The notes below the pieces were generated by a model, which worked only from the letters and a program-made list of their open reading frames with translations, had not been told where the DNA came from and made no database searches. Shown here piece after piece: positions 11,667 through 22,911 of a stretch of 64,000 nt of DNA; the stretch's first letter is position 1; each line of letters starts with the position of its first letter. Origin of the DNA: Myxocyprinus asiaticus (lineage: Eukaryota; Chordata; Actinopteri; Cypriniformes; Catostomidae); the NCBI RefSeq assembly GCF_019703515.2, contig NC_059382.1, positions 10,922,001 to 10,986,000 on the forward strand, written 5' to 3'. A program made the translations under genes and the position numbers.

Positions 11667-12424
11667 TACCTACAGTTACAAGGGAGAAGTCATTATTTCT
11701 AATCTGAGGAATCTCAGTCTTATCTCCTAAAAGACCTTGGTGAAAGTGGAAAGTCATCATCCAACCATCTTCCAAGACATTTTAACAAAATTTCCCAAAA
11801 AGGCAAAATCTTCGTACACTCCCAGAGAGCGTGAATGTATGTGCCAATTTCTTGTTTATATTTCCAGCATTTATTATTATTCAAAATTCCCATTTTGTAA
11901 AGATGGGCTGGTGTATAGTAATACCTATGTAAGGCTTTATATTGAGTAAATGTATCTCTTGCATCGTTTATATACCTCCCATTGTTGGACAAAACTTTGT
12001 TCCATGTATCCTTATGTCAATTTTAAGCTCTCTTTGCCAAATCAATCTTAGATTTTCACAATTCTTGTCATCAAGCCTTATACACTGTTGGTAAAAATTA
12101 GATGCCTTCTGAAAAAGCCTTGGTAATTTGCAAAATTCTTCCAAAATATTTATTTCTTGCCCAGTACAAACTGTTGCCCCCAGACAATTTCCAATCTGTA
12201 AATATTTCCACAAATGATCCCTGCCTTCTATATGAAATCTTTATACTAAGACATTATAAGATAAAAGCCCATCACTACTAAATAAATCCTTTAGGGCACG
12301 TATTCCGCTTCTGAACCATTGCCCCCAAAACAAAGTTCTTTTCCCTACTTTAACATAGCCTATGCATTATTCCACATTGAAGAGTAGTGTTGAGACATAT
12401 GAGAAATCTGACACTTTTTGTGGA

Positions 12425-12890
12425 CAATAGGGATCTGACGGTATAAAATTTTAATATCATGATAACTGAAGCATTTATCATGGTAGCATATACGATATTA
12501 TCATGGTATTGTATTTAATGACAAAATAGGTTAAAAGATAAATAAACTTTATTGTTGTTCTTAATTGCAAGATTTAGTTACTTGTTTTGTACTTTTTTAA
12601 TTAAAAGATCACAAAGAAAGTAAATTTACAAAAAAGTCAAATTAACAAGTAACAACAATGTTAATATTTTGAGGGAAAATTTTATTGAAAACTAGGAGTT
12701 TCCTAGTAATTTGGTGTGTGTTCCTATTACTTAAAGAGTTAGAGTGTTGGGTATGTTGATTTATTAATGGAAATGCTTCAGTGCATTCAGAAATATCTAA
12801 ACAATTTGGTTAATAGATTATCTAGAATGGTATTTAGAAGTTCTCATGATAACAATATTGTGCATGTTAATTATCACAGTATAGGCCTAC
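12425..12890. mobile_element. Possible short element inside L1
   Basis: AT-rich sequence unlike the surrounding L1. Both sides carry related motifs: GATATTATCATGGTATTG near the left, and ATAACAATATTG followed by TTATCACAGTATAGG near the right. That suggests a degraded inverted-repeat element. The ends are not defined. Confidence 0.25.
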
Positions 12891-13554
12891 CTTATTACTG
12901 AATATTGACAAATGTCTAGTGAATGGCTTTCTAAACTTCCCTAGAATGAAGTAATATTGGATTGGCTAAATCATGCTGCAATTCTCGCTGCAAATTCTGT
13001 GAAAGAGCTTCTATTGGTCGAAAAGGGGATGTAAGTTATTGTTCTATTATTACCAAATCTAAAGCCTAATTATTTTCCCCCAGTGCCTAAAGAGCTTGGA
13101 CATTTCAAATGCTATTTAGAGTTCAACATCTGGTAATTCTAAACCACCATTACTTACAATCCTGGGCCATTTACCTTCCCATAAAAAGGCCTTAATCATA
13201 GCATTATTTCATTTAAATATCTGGCAAGACATGGTTACAGGTACCATCCCAGAAATGTAATTAATCTGTGGTGCCACCGCCATATTTGTAACATTAATCT
13301 TTCCTCATAAGGTTAAATTAAGTTTTTTCCAACTATCAAATTTTGTCTGTAATTTCTGAAACAAGGGGTCCATGTTCAAAGTCATTATGTTCTTTAAATT
13401 GGGGCTCAGTTGAATACCCATGTATCTAATTCCATTATGCTTCCATTTAAAATTAAGTGCACTAACTGAGGAAGAAAAACATGTTTCTTACAGGCATAGC
13501 CTCTGATTTGTGCCAATTGATTTTGTATCCTGAGAATTTGGAATATGTCAATGT

Positions 13555-13670
13555 CAAGTTTATTTATAAAGCACATTTTAAAACAACCGAAGTTGACAAA
13601 AGTGGTGTACAAAAGCAGATAAAATAGACAATAAAAAAACAACTAAAAAAAAATTAAACACACCAAAACG
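13555..13670 (-). mobile_element. L2-type LINE 3' tail (left of DIRS)
   Basis: This contains TCAAGTTTATTTATAAAGCAC, a motif typical of the 3' end of fish L2-like LINEs, followed by A-rich sequence. It continues, across the DIRS insertion at 13671-19231, into the L2 coding part beginning at 19232. Confidence 0.6.
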
Positions 13671-13672
13671 TC

Positions 13673-14056
13673 CTGGTTACTTTCGTAACCTCTGTTCCCT
13701 GATGGAGGGAATGAGACGTTGTGTCGATGTAGTGACACTAGGGGTCACTCTTGGGATTCCCAAACACCTCTGCTTTTTTTGAGAAAAAAGGCCAATGAGA
13801 ATTGGTGAGCGGAATTTGCATGCCACTCCCCCGGACATACAGGTATAAAAGGAGCTGGTATGCAACCACTCATTCAGGTTTTGTGCTGAGGAGCCGGGAC
13901 CAGGTCCCGACCTTTTCAGCGGGTAGTTCAGCATTGTGGCAAGAGGGACACAACGTCTCGTTCCCTCCATCAGGGAACGGAGGTTACAAAAGTAACCAGG
14001 ATGTTCCCTATCTGTCACTCAATCGACGTTGTGTCGATGTATTGACACTAGGGGTC
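13673..14056 (+). repeat. DIRS terminal hairpin, promoter and internal complementary region
   Basis: A 55-bp arm (13673-13727) pairs with 13947-14001 with three mismatches. Between the arms lies a TATA box (TATAAAA at 13844-13850) preceded by a GC-rich CACTCCCCCGGACATAC. The stretch 14003-14056 then repeats, in direct orientation, the outer tip of the opposite end (read inward from 19231). Related hairpin or promoter termini recur at 30240-30573 and 48357-48700. The role as promoter and replication region is inferred from DIRS biology. Confidence 0.75.
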
Positions 14057-14808
14057 CCTATACAAAATGCCACAACTAGCTGAACTGTGTTGCATGAACT
14101 GGCAGTGTGTGACAGGCAGACTGCTGTGTGCCTCATTGCCAGCACACCAGGCCATCACGTAACCTCCCCCAAAGCTCTTATGAGCGTCGAACAGTCCATC
14201 AGGAACAAGTTGACTGCCCAACTATTGGGACAGGCTAGCCCAGCCGAGGCCTCTTTTCCCTCTCTTTTCTCCCCAAAAAGAGTGGAATTTGTTAACTGAC
14301 TGGGAGCCATAAGTGTCTGCGTCGGGGGGTGTCCCTCCCAAAGTGAAGACACTGCGGAAAGCACACCCCACCCAAAAAGAGGGAATACGTCACATGGTCT
14401 TACCGAGTCTTGTCGGAAGTATATCATGTGGAGAGGTCCCATGGTAGGTCCTACCCGAATGGGGAGGTGTTTCTACAGAGCATGGCGACCGGGGGCAGAG
14501 GGGCCTCTGCCCAAGGAAGATGCAGTTTGCCGTCAGGGAAACTATTTTTGAGGAAGATATCACATGGGATCGCCTTTAGGGAACCAGCACATGTGGAGCA
14601 CCTACCTCAGTACAGGGGCTCATTAGCGCACGTAATGGGCCGGTCAGCGAGTTTCTCCGCAAACTCAGCTGCCAGAGGGCTAAGGAGGAAAGCCATCCAG
14701 GGATCACAGTCTGTGAACATGACTGGGAGTCAAGAGCGCACTTCTTCACCTCAAGGGAGGGGAAGGGTGCTATGCGCAAGCGGTACACCCTGCCAGTTGT
14801 CCCGGAAT
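14057..14808 (-). other. DIRS segment downstream of the recombinase
   Basis: This sequence lies between the recombinase stop and the terminal structure. The minus strand carries no conserved domain I can name. It is part of the DIRS element and not an independent gene, despite a 190-residue random frame on the plus strand. Confidence 0.5.
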
Positions 14809-15666
14809 TTACCTGCTCGTGCCTACCAATACACGGGACGAGACCAGCTCAACCTGGAGATTGTAGAACCTCGCAAAGGTGTTGGGTGTTGCCCAGCCCG
14901 CTGCTCTGCAGATGTATGCCAAAGAGGCGCCACTGGCCAGGGCCCAGGAGACCGCCACACTCCTGGTGGAGTGGGCTCGTAACCCCACAGGGGGTGGCAT
15001 GTCCTGAGCCTGATATGCCATCGTGATGGCGTCGATGACCCAGTGGGCGATCCTCTGTTTGGAGACAGTGCTTCCTTTCCGCTGTCCACCAAAGCAAACG
15101 AAGAGCTGCTCGGAGCTTCTAAGGCTCTGCATGCGATCCAAATAGATGCGTAAAGCTCGCACCGGACACGGCAACGCCAAGGCTGGGTCTGCCTCATCCT
15201 GGGGCAGCGCTTGCAGGTTCACCACCTGATCCCTAAAAGGGGTCGTGGGAACCTTGGGCACATAGCCCAGTCGGGGTCTCAGGATCACGTGAGAGTAACC
15301 TGGACCGAAATCCAGGCATGATTCACTGACAGAGAACACCTGCAGTTCCCCTACCCTTTTGATGGAAGTGAGCACAGTCAGGAGGGCAGTCTTTAAAGAG
15401 AGTGCCTTAAGCTCAGCTGACTCCAAGGGCTCAAAGGGAGCTCCCTGTAGACCCCAAAGGACTACAGAGAGGTCCCATGAGGGGACAAGGTGCGTTCTGG
15501 AGGGATTCAACCTCCTAGCGCCTTTCAGGAACCTGATGATCAAGTCGTGCTTCCCCAAATACTTACCATCTACTGCATCATGATGCGCCGAAATAGCGGC
15601 TACATACACCTTCAGGGTGGAGGGGGACAACCGCCCCTCCAGCCTCTCTTGCAGGAAGGAAAGCAC
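14809..15666 (-). CDS. DIRS tyrosine recombinase (uninterrupted, 285 residues)
   Basis: This is the phage-integrase-fold recombinase that DIRS elements use in place of a DDE integrase to insert a circular DNA intermediate. The frame has no stops or shifts. The catalytic set is visible: Arg104 in SIKRVGELQ, HSTR with His232 and Arg235, and the nucleophile Tyr268 in ARFYNLQ. An arm-type N-terminal helical region precedes them, including SPSTLKVYVAAISAHH. The true N-terminus may lie further upstream, because VDMITQARVPSTRRLYA just upstream (about 15736-15790) in another frame also belongs to this domain. The element's reverse transcriptase is defective, so the enzyme could at most act in trans. 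Expression is unknown. Confidence 0.8.
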   Translation of the reverse strand: MLSFLQERLEGRLSPSTLKVYVAAISAHHDAVDGKYLGKHDLIIRFLKGARRLNPSRTHLVPSWDLSVVLWGLQGAPFEPLESAELKALSLKTALLTVLTSIKRVGELQVFSVSESCLDFGPGYSHVILRPRLGYVPKVPTTPFRDQVVNLQALPQDEADPALALPCPVRALRIYLDRMQSLRSSEQLFVCFGGQRKGSTVSKQRIAHWVIDAITMAYQAQDMPPPVGLRAHSTRSVAVSWALASGASLAYICRAAGWATPNTFARFYNLQVELVSSRVLVGTSR

Positions 15667-15735
15667 TGATCCGACTGCGCATCTCTGGGGGTCTTCACGT
15701 CAGGAAGAACACCACTTAGCAAACAGACGCCACTT

Positions 15736-17316
15736 CTAGGCATACAGGCGCCTCGTAGAGGGAACCCTAGCCTGAGTGATCATGTCTACCACCACGGGTG
15801 GTAGGCCACTTAGGTCTTCCACGTCGTGTCCAGGGGCCAGACGTGGAGATTCCAGAGGTCTGGTCACAGGAGCCAGATGGTGCCCTGTCCCTGAGAAAGA
15901 AGGTTCTTCCTCAGGGGAATTCACCAGGGAGGGACTGTCACGAGGAGCATGAGATCCAAGAACCATGTCTGGGTGGGCCAGTAGGGTGCTACTAAGATGA
16001 CCTGCTCCTCGTCCTCCCTGACCTTGCACAGGGTCTGTGCAAGCAGGCTCACCTGGGGAAACACGTATTTGCGTAGTCCAGGGGGCCAGCTGTGTGCCAG
16101 CGCATCTATACCGAGGGGTGCCTCGGTCAGGGCGTACAAAAGCAGGCAGTGGGAGGATTCCTGGGAAGCAAACAGGTCTACCTGTGCTTGACCAAATTGA
16201 CTCCAAATCAGCTGGACCACCTGAGGGTGGAGTCCCCACTCTCCCCTGAGGGTAACCTGATGTGACAGTGCGTCCGCTGCGGTGTTTAGGTCGCCCGGGA
16301 TGTGAGTGGCTCGTAGCAACTTGAGGCGCTGCTGACTCCAGAGGAGGAGATGGCGGGCGAGTTGTGACATGCAATGGGAGCATAGACCGCCTTGGTGGTT
16401 GATTTACGCTACCGATGCTGTGTTGTCCGTCCAGACCAGCACGTGCTTGCCCTGGATCAACGGCCGAAACCTCCACAGGGCGAGCAGTACTGCCAACAAT
16501 TCTAGGCAGTTGATGTGCCAATGCAGCCGTGGCCAGTCCAGGAGGCAGCGGCTGTGTGCCCATTGCATACGGCGCTCCAGCCCATCTTGGAGGCGTCTGT
16601 TGTAACCATGACGCGCCTGGAGACCTGCTCTGTGGGAACCCCTGCCCGTAGAAATGCAAGGTCAGTCCAAGGGCTGAAGAGGCGGTGACAGATCGGCATG
16701 ATGGCCACGCGATGTGTCCCGCGGCGCCATGCCCATCTCGGGACTCGAATCTGATGCCAGTCCTGATGCAGTCACACATGCATCAACCCTAGTGGTGTGG
16801 CTGCCGCTGAGGATGCCATATGCCTCAGGAGCCTCTGAAAATGTTTCAGTGGAACCGCTGTTCTCCGTCTGAAAGTACGCGTCGTTCAGATCTACCGCCA
16901 CGAACCAATCTTGATGCCAGATGCTCGCTAGAATGTGTTTTTTGTGTCAGCATCTTGAACGGGAGTCTGTTCAAAGCCCGGTTCAGTACTTGCAGGTCCA
17001 GGATTGGTCGCAACCCACCGCCTTTCTTCAGTATGATGAAGTAAGGGCTGTAGAACCCTTTCTTCATCTCGGCTGGAGGGACAGGCTCTATTGCACCCTT
17101 GCGCAGAAGGGTAGCGATCTCCGTACGCACGGTAGCGGCGTTCTCACCGTTCACCAAGGTGAAGCGGACGGCACTGAACCTGGGCGGGCGCCTGGCGAAC
17201 TTAATCGCATGCCTGAGTTGGACATTCCGGATCAGCCATCGCGACGGGTTGGAAAGCGTGAGCCACGTGCCCAAACTCCGGGCGAGGGGGACCAGGGGAA
17301 TGATCACGTCGGACAA
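15736..17316 (-). pseudogene. DIRS reverse transcriptase/RNase H, palm deleted
   Basis: The start of the RT domain is at 17316-16846 (FYSPYFIILKKGGGLRPILD) and motif A follows as VDLNDAYFQT near 16880. The sequence then jumps directly to the post-palm segment LKHFQRLLRHMASS. The stretch that should contain the catalytic YLDD box is therefore missing, an internal deletion of perhaps 0.4 kb. RNase H follows at 16708-16502 (VMVTTDASKMGWSAV) and continues at 16370-15921 (HIPGDLNTAADALS; VDLFASQESSHC). The parts sit in different frames, so it is not functional. Confidence 0.85.
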
Positions 17317-17960
17317 ACCGGCGGGTAGGGCCTCACGGTGAGGCAGAGCTCAAAGTGCCACGTCGAGGGGACTCAAACCCGTGGCCATGCTGAGTCCAGG
17401 GACATTGAAGCACTTACCTGGCTCCTGCCGCCCACCATAAAATTGGACGAGGAGGGGGGAGGAGGAATCTCGTCCCCGTAGTCCACCGGAACCAATCCCG
17501 TGTGGGCATGTTTGTGTGACAGCTGGGCGCACAGGGGCAGGGGGTCCGCCGCTGGAGCGCCATACCTGCCAAAATGGGACAGTGAACAGTGGTCATGACG
17601 ACAGCCGTGCGCACCGGATATGTGACCCAGGAGACGAGGGAACCATTCTTTTGTCAGGTTTTGGGTGCCACAGCCTCCTGGGCATGCGGCAACAAAAGAT
17701 TCTCCTCCCGGCCCTCCACCGGGGGATGGAGTGGTCTGTCGACCAGCCCCAGAGAAGTGGGTCTCCTCGCCCCTGGGTCGCCCGTGGCGGGTGGCGTCTG
17801 CTTCCTGCGGAGGGCTCCACGCAGGAGCTGGGCCATGGGGGTGGGCTGCGGCGGAGCCGGTGTAGTTGCTGCAGGAGGACGCCCTTGGCAACGAGCAGAC
17901 AGGGTGCGGGTCTTAAGCCACGCTGGGGCAGGATATGTTGTAAAACCTTTGTCTGCTTCT
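17317..17960 (-). pseudogene. DIRS gag-pol junction, degenerate
   Basis: Between the gag-like and RT-like parts the minus strand gives proline/arginine-rich frames (for example 17373-17891) with no recognisable domain, as is usual for the linker in DIRS ORF1/ORF2. GC content here is high relative to the rest of the window, consistent with the DIRS unit being foreign to its AT-rich surroundings. Confidence 0.5.
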
Positions 17961-18862
17961 TCACCACCGAGAAATGCTGGGCAAAGTCCTGGCCAACCTG
18001 GGAAATGGGGCATCAAGAAACCGTGTCTTGTCCGCCTCTCTCATCTCAACCAAGTTGAGCCAAAGGTGGTGCTCCTGGACCACCAGGATGGACATCGCCT
18101 GCCCGAGAGACCGCACCGTGACTTTCGTCGCCCGGAGAGCGAGGTCGGTCACCGAGCACAGTTCCTGCATCAATCCCAGGTCAGAACTACCCTCGTGCAG
18201 TTCTTTTAGCACCTTGGCTTGGTGTACTTGCAGGAAAGCCATGGCGTGCAGAGCGGAGGCGGCTTGTCCAGCGGCACCGCAGGCTCTAGCCATCAGGGAC
18301 GACATAAACCTACAGGCCCTGGATGGGAGTCTCGGGCTCCCATGCCAGGTGGCGGCGCTCTGCGGACACAAGTGCACTGTGAGCGCCTTGTCCACCTGGG
18401 GATCACCGAATACCCGCTGGCCGCTCTGCCATCGAGGGTAGCGAGAGCGGGGGAGCTGAAAGACCGGGACCGGGCAGTAAAAGGTGCCTCCCACGATCTT
18501 GTCAGCTCCTCATGCACTTCCATGAAGAAAGGAATGGAGCGGGGCATGGCCATGGGCGGTGCACCGTGCCCAGGAACCGATCGTCGAGCCACGAGGGCTC
18601 AGGGGAGAGTGGAGGGTTCCACTCTAGCCCAATGCTTGCGGCCGTCCGGGAAAGCATGTCCGTCATTTCTGCGTCGGCGTGAGACTGGGCAACCGTTCAC
18701 GAAGGAGGAAGCCGAGCCGAAGCCGAGCCGAAGCCGAGCCGAAGCCTCTGCGTCAGACTGGACGAACCCGCTCTCCGATTCTACGCTCGATAACTCACCA
18801 TCTTCCGGAGCTCCGAACGAGAAGTTGAACTCACACTGAGACGAGCCGCCGGTCTCGTGCAA
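17961..18862 (-). pseudogene. DIRS ORF1 (gag-like)
   Basis: The minus strand at 18494-17961 encodes AFLQVHQAKVLKELHEG and DLALRATKVTVRSLGQAMS followed by HHLWLNLVEMREADK, the helical core seen in fish DIRS ORF1 proteins. Upstream (18862-18599) is a low-complexity N-terminal part in a different frame, so ORF1 is frameshifted. It includes a short tandem array at about 18715-18745 built on GCCGAAGCCGA. ORF1 is thought to be a structural, nucleic-acid-binding protein. Confidence 0.7.
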
Positions 18863-19231
18863 GAGCCCGATTGGGGCAAGCGAGCGTGCTGGGGAATGGG
18901 AGGTCCATGGGGGATACCTGGCGGAGGTGGTCCCATTGATGTCCCCAAATCGCCCCCAGTGCTAACCAACGCTGCCTCAAACCCATAGGTAGAAGGACCG
19001 GTGTGGGGTGCCTCTGGGGTGGCTTACTGCAACGTTGCCATGGTCATGTTTTCGCAATGAGGACATGACTCATCCACGAACGATGTCTCCGTGTGTGCAG
19101 TGCCCAGACACGTAAGCCAGCGATCGTGACCGTCAGAAGCTTTAAAAAAAAGCAGAGGTGTTTGGGGCTCCAAAGAGTGACCCCTAGTGTCACTACATCG
19201 ACACAGCGTCGAGTGAGTGACAGATAGGGAA
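18863..19231 (-). repeat. DIRS right terminus
   Basis: The outer 90 bases carry the inverted terminal repeat described for the element. The right tip reads GAGTGAGTGACAGATAGGGA, then AAC at the junction with L2. Inward, 18863-19140 is non-coding leader. No TATA box as clear as that at 13844 is seen here. Confidence 0.7.
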
Positions 19232-20690
19232 CAAAGGATTCAAGGTTGATTAAAAGCCAATGAAAATAGATAGGTTTTAAGCATAGATTTAAAAACAGAT
19301 AGCGATGGAGCAGCTCTGATATTTACCGGCAGGCTGTTCCAGAGCTTAGGGCTAGCTATGGCAAAGGCACGATCACCTCTTTGCTTCAATCTGGATCTGG
19401 GAACAGAGAGCAATCCAAGATCCCCAGATCTAAGAGATCTAGACGGACTGTGTGGACACAATAAATCAGAGAGATATTGAGATATTGATTTAAAAATAAA
19501 TAATAGAATTTTAAAATAAATTCTGTATTTAACCGGCAACCAATGCAATGAAGCTAAAACTGGAGTGATGTGTTCATATTTGCGTCTGCCCTTCAGAAGC
19601 CTGGCTGCAGCATTTTAGACCATTTGAAGACGAGAAAGAGATGATTGATTTACTCCGATATAGAAGGAGTTACAGTGATCTAATTGACTAAATAAAGGCA
19701 TGAATCACTTTTTTAAAGTTCCTCAAGGAAAGAAAAGGTTTTACTATCATTAAAAGTGGTAAATGAAAGAAACTCAATCTTACCACAGCATTTATTTGTT
19801 TATCAAATTTTAAGATGCTGACAAAGAAGAAGCCTAAATTCTTCACACATGATGTAGTATAAGGAGCGAGATTGCCTAATTCAAAATTACACACATTATT
19901 AGGCTACAGTCTATAGGTCCAAACAAAATAACTTTGGTTTTGTTTTCATTCAAATTCAAAAAATCAAATAAAAAAAAGCCACGGTTTTAATTCCTTTTGG
20001 CAGGCTAATAGCAGCTCTGGGGCATATTTGTCATTATGCTTCAGTGGAAGATAGATTTGGGTGTCATCAACACTCCAAATTTATTAAGAATAGAACCCAT
20101 AGGAAGCATGTAAAGTGAAAATAAAACAGGGTCGAGAATCGAGCCCTGTGGCACACCACAAAAGAGATGGGCTGCAGAGCATGTAGACTTACCAGGACAG
20201 ACAGAAAACCTTCTATTGGTTAGACAGGACCAAAACCATTTTAGAACTGTACCATGAAAACCAGCACAGAGCTCCAAGCTGGAGATAAGAATATTGTGAT
20301 CGACCGTATCGAACGCTGGGCTAAGATCTACAAGAGCCAAAGCCATAGAGTCCCCAGAATCCGCCACAAATAAGATATAATTTGAAACTCTTAATAGAGC
20401 AGATTCGGTACTGTGAAGTGTTTTAAAGCTAGACCGGAACATTTCATGTATGGCGATAGTGCTCAAAAAGTTCTGTAGTTGGATTAATACCACTTTCTCC
20501 AAAATTGTAGATATAAACAGAAAATTAGAAATGGTTCAGAAATTAACTAGAGCAGTAGAGTCAAGATTAGATTTTTTTTAAGATACGGTGTCACCGTAGC
20601 AATTTTAAGGTAATTAGGTACAGTCCCAGTACTAAGACACTTATTGATGATAGTCAGATGATAGTTCATTTTTTCTCCATCTATAACACC
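19232..20690 (-). pseudogene. L2-type LINE reverse transcriptase relic
   Basis: Minus-strand pieces show the RT palm (ALVDLSPAFDTVDHNIL, then FCGVPQGSILDPVLFSLYM) at 20502-20041. The conserved C-terminal end, LHWLPVKYRIYFKILLF-like, then RSGDLGLLSVPRSRLKQRGD and SPKLWNSLPVNIR, is at 19548-19240. The family's FADD-type motif region, between 20041 and 19900, is lost or shifted. The copy is 5'-truncated near 20690. The 3' end is split off by the DIRS insertion and resumes at 13555-13670. Confidence 0.8.
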
Positions 20691-20724
20691 AGGAGCCACA
20701 ATTCTTCTTACCCACATAATCCAA

Positions 20725-21432
20725 GAGCATCATAGTTTGTTTTTGGAACTCTACCCACATCTCCCCCTATGCCCCAAGCATCACTTGATGCTGCACTATC
20801 TCAGATCAATCATGAAGTTGGAACCACTGGTTCACTTCTGGGCAATGCATTTTGAATCAAAACATTTGTTTTTCAAACGTGCTAGCCATGTTACTTGCAG
20901 CTTCAAGAACATATGCAAGACAATGGCATTTCACCACCAAATGATGCAGTGCTACATATTTCTGTCAGGTTCTGTGTTTGCACAAAACACTGAAGTGGGA
21001 CCCGGTCACTGTACTTTTCTTGGTAGCTAATGTTTTGGAGACATTCAAAGTGGTCTTGAGGCTGTTCCAGCTTGTACTGAAGTGTATTTATCTGCCTCGG
21101 TCAAGGTCAGAGGCACTGAATATAGACCCGGAATGACAGTGATTTTGGCCTACATCCAAGATGGTGACCCTGAGTTTGGACATGTGCAAAGCATCAAGGC
21201 TATTAATACTGTGGTCAAGCTTATTATTCGGAAGTGGGACACAGCTGGGTGCGACAGGCATTTCTTTGCATATGGAGTTCAGCCTACACACTGTGTTGAA
21301 GCTGTGGATGCCGCTAATCTTCTAGATTACCATCCCCTCCATGCGGTACATTCATTTAAAGAGAATGATGACAATATATTTCCTTGCGATACAGAGTGTT
21401 TTATACACACTGAGACAGTGTTTATGTTGTAA
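20725..21432 (+). pseudogene. Unrecognised conserved gene fragment, one in-frame stop
   Basis: One frame runs from about 20725 to a stop at 21430-21432, interrupted by a single TAA at 21028-21030. It contains LCPKHHLMLHYLRSIMKLEP, FESKHLFFKRASHVTCSFKN and VGPGHCTFLGS before the stop. After it come RGTEYRPGMTVILAY and FFAYGVQPTHCVEA. I associate this pattern with a family of large uncharacterised fish proteins, possibly transposon-derived, but cannot name it. Histidine and cysteine are frequent. The frame stays open on both sides of one nonsense codon, which suggests recent decay or an allele. It could belong with the exons at 23560-23701 and 29866-29925. Confidence 0.5.
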
Positions 21433-22911
21433 ATATGTTTTGTACTTTTTATTTTGCCTCAAAAATGCATTTAGAGCAATTTAAATAATTTTTTTAATTT
21501 ATATACACAAGCATGCCCCTTTGTCAACACCCAACAGAAGAACATAGATTATTTTGTAGTTTTTGAGGACTAGAGTCACGTGAGTAAACTCTTTAGTAAA
21601 ATTTTGTATGCCTACATACAATGGCATGAAAATTGATTTGCCCCATTCACGATATTCTCTTTTAATGCCTATTAACAAAACTAAATGTTTGCACACTTTA
21701 GTATTGCAGAAAAAGAACCTGAGAAAATACTATGCAGTATTGTTTTTATTTTTTTTATTTGAACTCATTCTTCCATTGAGAATAGTTAACAGAAGCTCAA
21801 ATAACCCATGTGAAAATGTTTGGGCAACACTTATACACAATAATACTGCAACTAAACCACTTGTAATTAGATATGAGCCTTGTTCATCTCTGTGATGGAA
21901 TCTTAGCCCACACTTTGCAGAACTCTGACAGACCAGTATATTTTCAAGCATGCTTTCTTTCATCTTTATAGGATTCAAGTCAGTAATTTGTCAATGCCAC
22001 TTCTCAGTGTTCATTTATTTATTTCAGCCATTCAAACATGGAAAGGGGCAAATCATTTTCATAGCACTGTGCATTCTGCATTCCCTAATGCACTTTTTTT
22101 TTTTAAACCTTTTCTTACTACCTCTATAGACCTTAGTCAGCATACATATTTAATTTTTCATGTCTAATTATCATAACCTGTGTGTTCTGGATTTTTGGGA
22201 TTTCTTTTGGCATGATGTACAGTATTTTGAATGTTTCATAAGCTGAAGGATTGACACAATATTTAACAGTACAACCCAATGAAAAGACTGTTTTCTATTG
22301 CAATCAAATTAAATATGGCATCTACCCTAACTAAGGTCCATAAAAAATTTATTAAAGCTGACTTTCCTTTTGTCAGTATGTTGGAAATGCTACTCCCCCA
22401 GCCGTTAATGTAACTGAAAATGCAGAAATCAATATGCCAGCAGGAGACGTACAACAGTCAGCAACAATGCCACTGCAATTTATTCAAATAATACCCACAT
22501 TTGTAATTTTGCCATTTTTTGTTCATGAAAATAATTCTGCTTTTAAAATTAAATATGGCTTTTAAAAAAGTATGTTAGTATCAGTATATCAAAGCAAACC
22601 TATTTTTTCTATGCTTCACTGTTTCATGTTTTCAGAATATTAAAAGGATGTTCATGTCCTCAACTGAGGGAAAAGGGATTGTGGAGAGTTTAGAGAAGGA
22701 CAAATGCATTATGATTAAACAAAGACATACAATGGTGCAAATCCTGGTGTCCTTTCTAATTGAAAATTTTGGTGAAACGTGTGGAATATTTTTATTAAGT
22801 AAAATATAAATTAATCAAGTATAATCAATGTAAATATAGCCATTTTTGTCTACAATTATTTCTAAAGGTCAAGCATGGACTTTACTGTGTGTTTGGGTGT
22901 GTTTAGTGCCC
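21433..22911. other. Unassigned AT-rich spacer
   Basis: No gene or repeat is recognised. Several AATAAA/ATTAAA-like words occur, but none can be tied to a transcript. Confidence 0.35.

Larger units (their letters stand above)
9664..13555 (-). mobile_element. L1-type LINE, 3' part, interrupted by Tc1
   Basis: Read on the minus strand, a poly(A) tail corresponds to the poly-T at 9664-9682. The 3' end of the element covers 9683-10037, is split by the Tc1 at 10038-11666, and resumes at 11669. The C-terminal region at 11720-11992 contains QYKALHRYYYTPAHLYKMG and CWKYKQEIGTYIHALWEC, typical of the end of L1 ORF2. Upstream, 13136-13550 gives antisense reverse-transcriptase-region sequence with many stops. 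The 5' side ends at the L2 tail near 13555. The copy is dead. Confidence 0.65.
13671..19231 (-). mobile_element. DIRS-type retrotransposon inserted in an L2
   Basis: Minus-strand order is gag (18862 to 17961), reverse transcriptase/RNase H (17316 to 15736) and tyrosine recombinase (15666 to 14809). The ends are inverted: 13715-13780 and 19144-19210 share about 66 bp, including TGTCGATGTAGTGACACTAG. A further copy of the terminal motif at 14003-14056 sits inward of the left end, as expected for the internal complementary region of DIRS elements. DIRS families lack target duplications; an AAC trinucleotide occurs at both junctions. L2 sequence continues on both sides. Confidence 0.9.

Noticed and set aside
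14410..14982. 190-residue plus-strand open frame
   Set aside because: It lies antisense to and beside the DIRS recombinase in GC-rich sequence, where long random frames are expected, and has no domain.
17516..18209. Plus-strand frames of 180-206 residues
   Set aside because: They are antisense to DIRS gag/RT, with arginine/proline/glycine-rich composition and no recognisable family.
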